From the NCBI RefSeq assembly GCF_019399895.1, contig NC_091875.1, forward strand, positions 1,984,001-2,048,000: a stretch of 64,000 nt of DNA. The letters are read 5' to 3'. Every line of letters starts with the position of its first letter. Position 1 is the first letter of the stretch. Positions 41,002 to 52,600 of the stretch are shown piece by piece. The notes beneath the pieces are model-generated. The model searched no databases. It saw only the letters and a list, made by a program, of their open reading frames with translations, and was not told the origin of the DNA. Source of the stretch: Cardiocondyla obscurior. Taxonomy: Eukaryota > Arthropoda > Insecta > Hymenoptera > Formicidae. Both the position numbers and the translations under genes were made by a program.

Positions 41002-41125
41002 TGCGACGCGCGCTTAAACCCTGCTACCCTGCGACCTATGCTGTCCTCCTTCTGTTGCATGCCCCATAATCATCTGCCTTTGCGGACTTTTCGTGATCGT
41101 GATACTCAATGCGGCTGGGAGTCAC
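41002..41125 (-). other. stan: stan 5' UTR portion of the first coding exon
   Basis: On the minus strand TTATCTTTTTTTCAG immediately precedes 41125, a strong acceptor. This makes 124 nt of 5' UTR in the same exon as the ATG at 41001. The gene therefore has at least one upstream non-coding exon. Confidence 0.65.
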
Positions 41126-44100
41126 CTGAAAAAAAGATAACACCGTCGTAAAATCTCTCGCTGAGAAAAGATCTCGCTTGCGCGGAGCAGCTCGTTACGA
41201 TTAAAATAATAAATTGAGCTCCCGATAGCAGTGATGCAAAAAGCGTAATTTATCTACTCGTTTTAAGTGACCATTTCGTGGTAGCTCGCAGAGTATCGGA
41301 ATCGTAGAAGCACGAAGAATGATAGCGATCACGCCGGACGACGTCGCGGCTGGAATTAATCTCGCGTGGACTTCTTCTTGTTCATGCGCGTGGTCTTTAA
41401 CTCGGACCTGGAAGACAGGTCGCGACGAGTCGGCGGTGTATAAGGACGGGATGGCCCTCGTTCTTGCGCCTTATTTCGCCCCGGCAAGTATGTAATCGCC
41501 GCGAGAAGTATCGTAATCGCCGGACGGCGGTTTTCGAAGCGCGCGTTTTCCTTTCGCGCGAGCAGCGACCTTTCTTCGCCGGTGCAAAACGTGGGAAACG
41601 AACTACTTCCGGCCGCCGTAGCCCCAAAGATACCGGTCTCTCGTCGGATGTTTGAGATCCGTTGACCTCTCTTTCTCGCATTACGCATTTACATGTCTGC
41701 GAGCGCATCGCCGCCTCGATTCGACCGTTTCGTCGCTTCTTACGGCCTTCTTCGGCCTTTTTTTTTTTTCTCCACGCTCGACAGCTTCAGCTCGCGCGTG
41801 CGACTTTCTTGAGAAAGTCGATCGCGAGCAACGGAATTCGCGCGGCGGAGACGCTAGAGGAATTTCTCCGATTACAATATATGCGGGAGATATCATCGTT
41901 GATTCTTAGCCGCGTCGGTCGAAGTCGAGCGGAGTAATTAGCTGGCTCATTATGATAATCACTGTTCTTATTGTGCCGCGACTGGTACGTGAGAAAGTAA
42001 TAATTTTATCTGTGTTAATAATATCCACTTCTAAAATAAATGTCGAGAAAAGTTTAAGACGAGAGAATTTTTTATAAATATATATTTTTTTTTTAAATTA
42101 ATTTTTTTTTTAACGCCCTTCACATATCCTCATCTTTTGAGAACAATAGTGGGGGTAATATGCAGGAATGCTACGTCCGCTGTCACGCTCGGAAGAACGG
42201 AAGAATTGCGATCTTTATCTAGAGTTCATCGCGATCCTCGTTGCACATCTGCCTGCTTATGCAGCACACACGCACGCTATCTCTCGTACAATTCGAAATA
42301 CAATGTTTTCTTTATATTAATAGATAGATAATGGGATCTGCAAGTCAACGTGCCGAAGAAAAGTAGATAATTATCTGCCCTCCTTGATGAAAAGATGCTT
42401 TCTTCAATTACGGCTATCGCAATAATTCCAGGTTGTCTTGAGAAAAAAATTATTTCTCTATTAGGCCGGTGACTCCCTTTCATTTTCGTAGAAACAAAAA
42501 TAATCCCAGCAATTAAAAATTAAGATGTGTTAATTAACGTAATCACTAACGGTTCATTACAAACTTTTACACACGCAAGCAAAAGTTATAAAAATAAAAA
42601 TAATAATAATTGAACTTTTCTTTCAATAAATTTCAAAGAAGGAAAGTAAGTTAAATTGCAATGATTAAATTAATTAACAATTCGGGATGATTTTCTTTTT
42701 ATAAATTTTTCTAGAATACGTCAAACAAATTCACCAGTAACGTTAAATAAAAAAAAAAAACATTTTTCCGGTTATTAATCGTGTCACTTAGTGTAACAAT
42801 GTCGCTGATAAAACTAGATTATATTTAGCATCAAACGCCCGATGTAAAGCCGGTTTGATATTAATGCGAATATGTAAACTATGCGAAGAGGAGTTGCGGA
42901 TATAAATATACCGGTCGCTTATTTCATTCAATCTCGTACACGCGATTGGGAATTCAATTTAACACCTCGGGATATTAAACGGGCTACTCTGAGGGATTTA
43001 CTTTTTAAGAAGATAAGTGTAAGATCCGGGCTGTCTACCTGAGGAAAAAGTCGGAGGAACAATCGCGGTGCCGTTAAATTTTTTACGACACACCGTCGAA
43101 ATCCACAGATGTCTTAATCCCAGGCGCGTTTGACGCAAGATTTCCAAACGTAGCGCTTCGACGCTCACTATTCAATAATACACCTGGTTGATTTATGTTC
43201 TTGAGACTCGCTACGTATTCCAACTAACTCCTAACAAGTCTACCCGCGAGTCGCGTCTCGTACGAGCCGACTCGTCGCCGGCGAAGCCGATAAAGTCGGC
43301 GCGGTGACTTTTCAAGTGTGCCACGAAAGAAGAACGACGGTACGTTGGTTAATGGATTACGCAGCAATTTTAAATTTCCATTCCACAGTCCTATCGCATT
43401 CCAAAATGCTCTAACGCAAAATGTCAAGTTAAGAACCTCCGTCTATTTTAAATATTTTAAATCGGCCACCAGGTCCTTCCATCGAACGCTATCCGAGCGT
43501 AAGAGCGAACGTTCGAGCGGCGGAGCGCCAGGAATCTCGCGTGCGGCTCGTCGAGCGGATCGAATCCGAGAAACTTAGTTCACGACGCGATCTAACGTGC
43601 CGTGCAATCGCGTGAGGATGCGGCACCGCTCGCGGGGTTCATACTCTCGTTTTGTGCGGCAGCGAGGATTATTCCGCTCGGCCAGTCCTCGCGAGAGAAC
43701 CGCGACGACACACGTAGCCGGCCAAGAACTAGCGCTGTAACAACCGTTTCTACCAACATGGACCCGGCGATAATCTCGGTTCGGACTCCGCTTTTTCTCC
43801 TGCTCCGGTGCTTTGAATTAGAAGGAGATAAAAAGCGAGTTAAATCGAGATTAAAGTTAAAGCTGCGCCGGCAGAAATGGCCCATAGATACTTCTTCACC
43901 TCGGTACCAGTCCCACCGATCCGGATCGGCTGATCGTCCTCCAAGTCGCCCGGGGCGATCTAGCCGATCCGGTTCTCGAATCCGCACGACTGGTACATGG
44001 TACCCAATCGAACGAACCTCCAGGCCCGCGTCGTGACGTGAGTTTCCAGCCTATCCGCTGGAAACTCGAGGGAAATAAAAAAAAAGAGCACACGTCAAAT

Positions 44101-47100
44101 TATATCATCGGAAAAAAATAATTTACGCGAAAAGCGTTTGATAAAGAGATTTCGCTGCAGGTTGAACATCGGGTTAAAAGAATTCATGCGGATTTCATCG
44201 TTGGTCGCGCGCTTCAATCGAAATTGATTCTAAATAGAAGAGAACTTTTCACAGAGCGACGAGATAAGAGAAGAAATCATAGCGCCGGAGCTTTATTCAT
44301 CTAGATTAAATATTATATATTACAGTTATCTGCGCCGCTAAGGCACCATTACCGTCCAGATATCTTCCACCCGAGTAAGAGCATTAATTTTTCCGCTCGA
44401 CCAAGCAGATTTCCAAAGCTCTCAGGTGCGTGGTTATCTCTCGATCGTCTCGAAAAGTGCCTCAGCCGATGGCTGTTCGACGACGATGTCTTCGTGAGAT
44501 AGTAGAAGGTATGGAAATCTCTCGCGGCTTTCAAACAATCGATCCTTTAACGCGCCGTCAGCTTCTCGTCTCAAAAATTCTAATAATTATTAACGCAATT
44601 TTTTTTTTTTAACCGCACATAAATATATAATATTTAAAATATTAATAATCTTCCCGACACGTAATTAAATAAAAATCTTTCTAATAAATTATTTCTTACG
44701 AATAAACGGGTTGTGTCTGTTAAAAATATTTCCTCCGAAACTTCGTTAAAAAATTTCAGATGCGCGAACGATACACTTTCCACGAAATTATTTCTGGCCC
44801 TTTCGGGCGGTCGCGAGGGGCGGGTAGTTTTGTTATTAAATGAAACTGGCTGGCCCACCGGCGAAACTATTAATTACATCGGGAGAACCTCCGACTTGTC
44901 GTGGAATCCGGTCCCGGCAATTATCTCGCGCGCCTTCCTCTAAATCCTTTCAGGCCTCGAAACGTCGGCGTCGGCGTGAGATGTTTCGGTGAATCAGCCT
45001 GAACCTGTTATCTCGGACGGGTCCGGCGCGGAAGAAACGGTGCGATTTCACCGTTTTAATAGAGACATATAAGCGCGGGCGACCGGCCTTCCGGACATTT
45101 ACGCGATTATCGAGCCGCCGAGAGGCTATAACCGAAAGCAGTCTGTCATCAGCGGTGACAAAAAGTACTCTTTACCCACGAATCAGCTTTCGGAAAAGGA
45201 AAAAGGTAGCCAGACTCTCGTCGCAATTATAAAGAATATATTGGCACTACAATTAGAATGGAAGGCGATAAAAATATGAGCGACACTTCTCCTATCGAGT
45301 TACCAGCGGGAGAATATAAGTGGCCTGTTTACGCGTATTCATAATTACAAAGCTGTGCAAAAAGTCGCAGAAGAAAAAAAAAAACCGCGTTAAGCGAACC
45401 CGAGGTTCCCCGCTGTCTTTCTCGCAGGAAGAGCCGTCGATTCCGTTACCCGCCGCGAAAAGATACAGTTTATTTCCGCGGATAATCCGCGTAGCGCGTT
45501 CAAAGGAAACTCGCTGAACGATCGCAGATTTATGGACCGGCCTGCCGCGCCGAAGAATGCGACGCGGAAGAGATTCTCAAGCGTGCGCGTCGCGCGATCG
45601 TATCCTCCGCTATCTCGTCGGCGGAACGGCCTGCGAACGATCTCGCATACCCCGCACGTAACGCGTTCTTCGATGTGCTCGATAATCTTTCCGGTGGACG
45701 AGAACGTCGTCACGAGCGGCGGGCACGGCGTCTTTTCCGCGAGGCGAAATTTCGCCGGGCAAAATTTTTATAATCCTCCCGAGTGATCCCGCGCCGTAAT
45801 AAACGGCCTGGAAGAGAAAAGAATCCTTCGGGGCCGCATCTCATTACGACTGCGGGACGTACGAGGCACGCAGGGATCGGTAAGAATCGGTCCGGTGATT
45901 ATATCGAGGGGAAAAAAAAAAAAAAAACGTCCCGGACGACTCTGATGAATCGCCAGAGGCGTCCTCTTCTTGGCGGCCGGTGTCAGCGACTCTCCCTCCG
46001 CCTCTGCTTCTTCTTCCTTCGTCTTCGCTCGTATACGCTCCTCTTTTTCTCTCTCGTTCTCTCTTCCACCGGTTCTCTATCGCCCGCCAACTTTCTTCTG
46101 CAACCACCACCGGCTCGGCTGGTCCCGTCCGCCCGATCAACGCGAACACGCGAGGGACGGCCCAAGCCTGGCTATTACAATAACCGGTGTACGTGGTTCC
46201 CGCTCAAGGTCGCGACTCGAAGAGAGGACCGGCGAGATCTCTCGAGCCGAGGACCCCGACTCAGCTCGAGGATCGCCGTTCTTGCGAGGAGAGTCCTCGT
46301 CGCGGCGGGCGAGTTCACTCGAACGGCCGCGCGAACGACGAGAGAAACGACGCGAAAGAGATCGCGAGATCGTAGCCGATGGAGTGTTTTACGCGCGAAC
46401 GGCGACGCGGAGAAAAGGATGAACGAGAGTCACGAGAGGCTTCGAGAATCCTTGCGGATCGGTTCGCGCCGGCCCGCTCGGCACGTACGTCGTTCAAGCT
46501 GAAGTATTCGTCTAAATAACGTTCCGACAAATCTTATTTAGAGAAAAATATATCGTTTAAAGTGATACGGAAAATAGAAACAGAGCGACAGCAGAAGAGT
46601 TTTCTATTCGGCGCCGGGAAATAAAAAGAAGAAAAAAAAAAAAAAAAAATTGCGGCGATTTAGAGAGTCACGCAATCGATGGTGCTCGGCACGTCGAAGT
46701 CCCGCCGGGGTTTCAGATCCCGCGTAAATTTATTCCCCACTCCTACGCATTAATTTTGATTGACAAAAGGAAATCCGCGCGTAGGAAAAGAAGTAAAGAG
46801 CGGCTAGTCACGCGAGCCGCCGGCGCGTTGGCGTATCTAATGCGTAACTCGCATTATCGTTAGACCCATCAAGCCATTAATCATTAACCGCTCTTGTAAG
46901 TCATTAATCGCTCCTCGTACCTTTTAGCCGCGATAATCCTGTCCGAACGTGCCAACGAATAATTAAATTGTAACAAATACTCCTGGGCACCGTTATCCCA
47001 AAGATAAACTCGATATTACATACATAAAAATTTATATTTTTAATTTATATTTTAATTTATATTTTAATTTAAATGTACGATAACAATTCAACGCGCGATC

Positions 47101-49990
47101 CTGAACGGATAGGCTCGCGATCGAGGAGCGTCCATAATTCCGTGTTTGGATTCTTGACGATCTTAATGAACGCAATCGCCGGGGTGATTTTCCAGCGTTG
47201 GGCTTCCAGCGGCGAAGTTAACTCGCCTCTCATTGTCGGCGGGAAAGACGTGCGAATGACAGCGCGGAAACCAGGAGGGGGACCATGGAAAAGGCATAGA
47301 CTCGGGGCCGATCGCGGCATTCTTTCACGGCGACACGGCGATACCCGGTGAAGGAAATCTCTTTATTTCCACGGCGTCTACAATGCGCAACCGTTACGGG
47401 GCGAGTGCAAAACCATATTCGCGTAACGGTAAGGTCGGAGAAAAGGGAATCGCCAGGCTAGCGTATTCGTCTCGCTCGTTACCGTGGGCCAGAAACGGGA
47501 TCCTGGGCGTGAAGCGGAGACCCGCGCCGATCGGAATCGATTCGCGACGCGGGTACCACACGACCGCCGGTCTGCTCATTTCGCCGGCTAGCGCGACGGC
47601 GCCTCGCGGAACACGCATCGATATCACCGGCGCCGGCGAGGGCAGGGTGTCGTTTCGGCGGTCTTCGATCTCCTACACCGGCGTTGTTTCGACCCCACGC
47701 GGGGGGTTGAGATCGAGTTCATTACCGCGGAAATAAATCGCGGAGATCCTACAGCTGTTGTAAGAATAAAAATTGTGAATCTATTTGGCGCAAAATTGCG
47801 TTCTTTTTCTATTTCTTCGATTCAATTCGACCCTTTTTTCAGATCGAACAGATTATAAAGAAATTAATAATTGATACTAGACGTAACGCGGCGTGAAGGA
47901 AAAATGGGACGATAATCGTCGGAGATTTTTCCCCCGTTTTTCTGACTCTTTTATCATCTCTCGAGAAACCCGACGACAAGTCCTCGATGTCTCGCCGACC
48001 CGATCGGGTTTATGTACGACGTGCACCGGTATCTCGAGATTATCTGGAGTCGTTTCGAAACCGAAAATATCCAGCGTGATTCCTAAAGCGGTGGCCCGTA
48101 TCGATGGGCGCGCGATGCACGGAGATGCCCGGCGTGGATAAGAGCTCCACGGAAGAACGAACGCTCGGTTTTATGGAACCTGTTCCCATCGCATATATGT
48201 ATATACGTGCATGCATACGTGAGCGTCCCTCGCACGAACGGGTTTACTTAGGCTCGCACGTACTCGGCGCGTTTCACGCTCCCGCGGAGCCTGCTTGTAA
48301 ATTAGCGTCAGCACGCTCATAACGGGTGGCTGATAGCCCGACCAGGGCACCCGAAAATCCGAGTGTCTCAATTAAAGACGTCCGCATGCAACGAATCGAG
48401 AAAAATTCCAGTGGAAGGCCCGACGGATAAATGTAATCACCGGACACGAAACGTCTCGAGCCTATTGGATCTTCATATACTTTAAAGAACTTCCGAATTT
48501 GATTTTCGAATTATCTCGTCATCTAATTAAACTATTAATAATAACACTTTTAGATACGCAAAAATTTAATGCTTAACAGCTTAGATAAGTTTCATTTATA
48601 TCATTCAGAATTTATATTGAACAAGCGTTATATACTTGATTAATTAAAAAGAAATTAAAAGCAAAATTAATGCAGTTAATAAAAGTAATGAATTTATCTT
48701 AACTATGTCACAGCATAGTAGAAAAAAAAAAAAATCTTTAAAGGGACTCGATGAAGCTAAAATTGTAACGCGGGAGTAAAAATAAGAATAGACGAGTGGC
48801 TCTCGTGTCTGCGAGAAACAACGGGTTTCGTAACGAGGGCTGCTGCGCCGTCGGACGCGAGAAAAAGGGGACGAAAGAGAGGTCAGCAGCCCCCTTTCGC
48901 TTGGCTTCGTTCTATCTTTCTCGGGCAGGGGTGAGTGACTCACGTTCCGTCGGCCTCGACGCCGTTCGTCGGGACGCCTACCCTCCAAATATTGATTCGC
49001 TCGCCCGAGGAACGCACGCGTCGCAACGCGTGTTGTGCCGGGGGAGGCTTTCTCCCCCGACGCTTTTGCACAGGCCTTTCGTTTTAGGTCTTCCCCGAAT
49101 CGGATTTCCCCCGGGACACCCCGCGCGTCTCATCTTGGGGTGAGATCTTGCCGAGGCTCTTTCGGAACTTTTACCTCGACTTTATAGAAAGATTTCGGTT
49201 GACCAGCAGTGAAAATAATTTAAACACACGTAATCGTATGCAATAAGATTTCTTAAATCTTGCTTTATTTTTTCTCGATTTTTTTAAATTATTTTTATAT
49301 TGATAATAAAGCTGATAAAAATCATTTAAATAAATAATTAAAATAAATTTGCAATTTATTTTAACCAGTAATTCAACTCTATTTTAATTAATTTTCTTTC
49401 TTCAATTATTTCTACTGTAAAATAAATATTTTACAGCAAACGTGTATATTTTATATCAAAGTCAGAGAATAATATCGCAAGATTATAATCGTCAAATTAA
49501 AATTGATACAACACACTTTCTTTAATAAATTCCCTCAAATCGCAAAACATATTCCATTTCAATAATTAAAATTCAATTCAAAAGCGTTTAACCTGTCGGC
49601 TTTTGTCAAACAATAAAATCTCAAATACCTCACATTTCCCGCAGTTTTTAATTACAAATATATTTACAAGAGTATAGTCTCTCTCATCGAGCGAATTGCA
49701 GGCCACGACCTGTCATCGATTGACAGCGCGCGTTTCCGTCGGCGGAAAAGCCCACGCGGGAAGATCTCGACGTTAATGAGGCTCGGTTCGTTAACCGGCT
49801 ACCGGCGTGGCAATTAAAAGGTCACTTTTCCCGTGGGAAAGCGTTCGCAGAACAGAAGGCAAAGCGAGGGAACAAGTGACGACACCAAGGCAGAAAAAGA
49901 AGAAGAAGAAGACGAGGCTCTTCGCGCGTATACACGCGTGTAGGCGGCGCGGAAGAGGACGAGGAGCGTCGCGGAGGTTAGATTACTCAC
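41126..49990 (-). other. stan: Probable first intron of stan, no gene recognised
   Basis: The stretch between the UTR acceptor and the candidate first exon contains AT-rich and CpG-rich patches. No open frame in it looks like protein; the longest ones read GC-rich or CT-rich DNA (for example 45783-46502) as Arg/Ser-rich peptides. Insect stan genes commonly have long 5' introns. I see no tRNA, transposase or conserved RNA. Confidence 0.45.
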
Positions 49991-50240
49991 CGTCCCGCCA
50001 AGGTCGCCGGCGTCGGTCACATCTCCTCGTTGAAAGAAATATCGCAGGTCCAAGTCGCCAAGTATCCAGGTGTCACTCGAATAAAGCGCACCCGCCTTCG
50101 CTCGTCGCGTGCACGGGAGGAAAAGTTCGCGCGAGCGAAGGGAAACTCGCACTCCGCGCGATACACCGTCAGCGTTGCGACTGAGTGCCGCCACCGTTTG
50201 TCCGCTTGACTCCGCTCGGCCGGTCCGCTCCACTCCGCGC
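49991..50240 (-). other. stan: Candidate first non-coding exon and promoter area of stan
   Basis: On the minus strand a consensus donor (GGGACG|GTGAGT) ends an exon at 49991. The sequence above it (about 49991-50240) is GC-rich, unlike the AT-rich DNA at 50380-50800. A first exon starting around 50240-50290 would put the stan promoter there and make an 8.9-kb first intron. The donor is seen. The transcription start and the link to stan are inference. Confidence 0.4.
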
Positions 50241-50241
50241 C

Positions 50242-50266
50242 TACACGCGCGCGCGCGTGCGCGCGC
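50242..50266. repeat. Alternating purine-pyrimidine (CG)n tract
   Basis: Twenty-five bases alternate strictly between purine and pyrimidine, mostly CG, with a TACA start and one GTG. Such tracts favour left-handed Z-DNA under negative supercoiling. It lies at the presumed stan promoter. Confidence 0.75.
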
Positions 50267-50271
50267 TCACA

Positions 50272-52600
50272 CCTGTACGCGCGACCGGTGACGTAGGCGA
50301 GGGACCCGAAGCCCTTCGTCTTCGGTCCCGTCCCTTGAACTGGTCTCCTTCGACCTTTGGTCTGACTGCAAAAGAGAAATATTAATTACTTTTAAAGCTA
50401 GATATTTAATTTTGCAATTGTTTTATGTATATATTTTTTTCTTTTTTTTTTTTTTTTCAACAATAAATGTGAGTTAATTAAATTAATCGTTGGGAGTATC
50501 ATCAATTTATGATCCTGTCCAAAAGTGACAATATTTCTTTCTGAGTTTAGTATAATGTTAATAAAATATAATTCGTTCGAGTGTTCTCACGCAATTTGCG
50601 CTCCGCGATTTTATGCGATTAAATTTAGAATTACGATTAATACCCGGTATTTTAATAATTAATTTTTACGTTGCCAGATAATTATTAAATACGGCCTTTC
50701 TAGGTAATATAAACCAACGCGGCATTTCTAGATTCCAAATAATTTTGTTTCACGTGATAAGGCATACATATAAGATTTAATTACAAAGTTTATTCAGCGA
50801 GGGAATCGCTTGTACTCCGCTTCGACGTCGGCCCTGCGAGCACGTTCACTCCTTTTTGCGTGTTAGTGCGTTTGTGCGTTGCGTGCGTGCGTGTGTGCGC
50901 ACAATTGCGACTGTAACCGCCGTAGGGCCGATCGCGTGCGCTTCTTTGCCGCGTCCGATCGAGTCTCGGCGGATCAGTAACACGCCGTGACTCGAAATGA
51001 CATGCAGCCGTAGGGAAAAGGGTCGATTTTCTCGCGGCGCGAATAAAATCCAGCTGGAAAAGCGGGAAAAATACGAGCGCGGAAGGATCAAATGAGGCTC
51101 GCGTACATCGTCGACGGCGTTGGGATTCTTTTCTTCCTTCCCGACAGGAATCTACTATACAGGGTGTCGGAAAACTGCAGGTAAGACCCTCCTTAAAGAT
51201 TCTCGAGAACGCTGGCCCGAGAAGCCTTTGTTTAAAATAAAATTAAAAAAAAATTCAGGAAAAGTCTCCTGTTCGTGAATTAACTTTCTTGCCCTCGCCC
51301 GCGAATAATAAACTCTTGCACGTTTAATTAAAAGTACGCGAATGATTTTGTTCGGTCCGAGTTTTTGAACGGATATATTTTTGTCAACGCTCGTGCCAGC
51401 GTTTTTAATAAATTATTTAACTATTTGTTAAATTACAAAAAAAAAAAAAGAAGGACTAACGTTTAATTCTATTGATGATAATTTTATCTCCACTCGATCA
51501 AAGAAATCAACGGGCAAAATTCATATCAAACTTTCTCGACATCCTGTATAAGCGAGTCCTCCTTGCGTGCGTGTGTAAATGTGCGTGAAGACACCTGCCG
51601 ATTACGGTTGAGTTTTTTTTTTTTTTTTTTTTTAAACGCGCGTTAGGCTCGCCGGCAAAGTGTGGGGATAATACTTCTGCGACTTGATTTCCAGAGACGT
51701 TACTTAAGAACGCCGTATCGATTCGCAAAGATGTACCGGATTGGACCGACGTTGGATTGCATAATTGTAAAAGGATTCATTTGAGCCGCATAATTTAAAA
51801 AGGAAAAGGAAAGGCCCGGATTGTCTGCTCGCGAGTTAGCGTGTCATCATCCAGGGAGCGCCAGTTCGTGGACCATGATCCGTTGTTATCTTTACCTACG
51901 CTGGTTTCTTTGTTCAAACGGATCTCACGCGAAGTTCTCACTTTGCGCCATTTATCACGATTTAATTTAATTAATTAATCATAATGTATCAATTCTTTAT
52001 ATTATTCGCATAATTTTGTAACTCGGAACGTTTCCTTTTTTAAGAACATTACACGCTAATACATGCCTCCCATTACTATTGATTTTAATTAATTAATTAC
52101 CGGTTTTGTGCGTGATTAACATCTTACATTGTAAAAAAAATATTTTGCTTTTAATAGAAATAATGAGATGTAGGAAACGTATATCTCGCAGTTTTTTGCT
52201 CTATCGTGAAAATTAAAATCCCTTTAAGCCCCGATAAATCTTACTAACGTAACGTGCTATTATATGCAACTACAATTTTAATACGGACGTCGACTCTTAT
52301 TAATCGCCGAACATGTGTTACCGGTTCGAACCGCGAATCCCTTTTTTTTTTTTCTTCTTTTTTTTTCTTTGTGAAACCTCTCATCTCATCGCGAATCGGG
52401 CAGTCTTAATTTACAGATAACGTGTATCGCGTGGAAAAACCGGAATTGACGTTGATCATGGTGTATCGTGAGCGGAACAAGATACAGTCAATCCGCGAAG
52501 CGAGATTAATTTATTATCGACGATTAACGCAAAAACAAGATCGACGAAAACGATGCAATTTGTACGACTGACTTTCGCGAACAATAATTAAATAACGCGC
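50272..52600. other. Intergenic DNA between stan promoter area and the CFAP69-like gene
   Basis: This is mostly AT-rich sequence between two divergently oriented genes. It contains a short inverted-repeat element (51160-51546), described separately. No other gene is recognised. Regulatory elements for either gene may lie here, but I cannot point to one. Confidence 0.5.
51160..51546. mobile_element. Small non-autonomous DNA transposon (MITE-like), 387 bp
   Basis: The left end reads TATA|CAGGGTGTCGG and the right end, reverse complemented, reads TATA|CAGGATGTCGA. The ends match at about 17 of 21 positions and both are flanked by TATA, which fits a TA or TATA target duplication. The interior is AT-rich with no transposase. 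The end sequence resembles Tc1/mariner-type insect elements, but I cannot assign a family without a library search. Confidence 0.55.

Noticed and set aside
45783..46502. 239-codon open frame on the plus strand
   Set aside because: It reads a poly-A and CT-rich stretch as Lys/Arg/Ser runs; two other frames over the same DNA are also open, as expected from GC-rich non-coding sequence.
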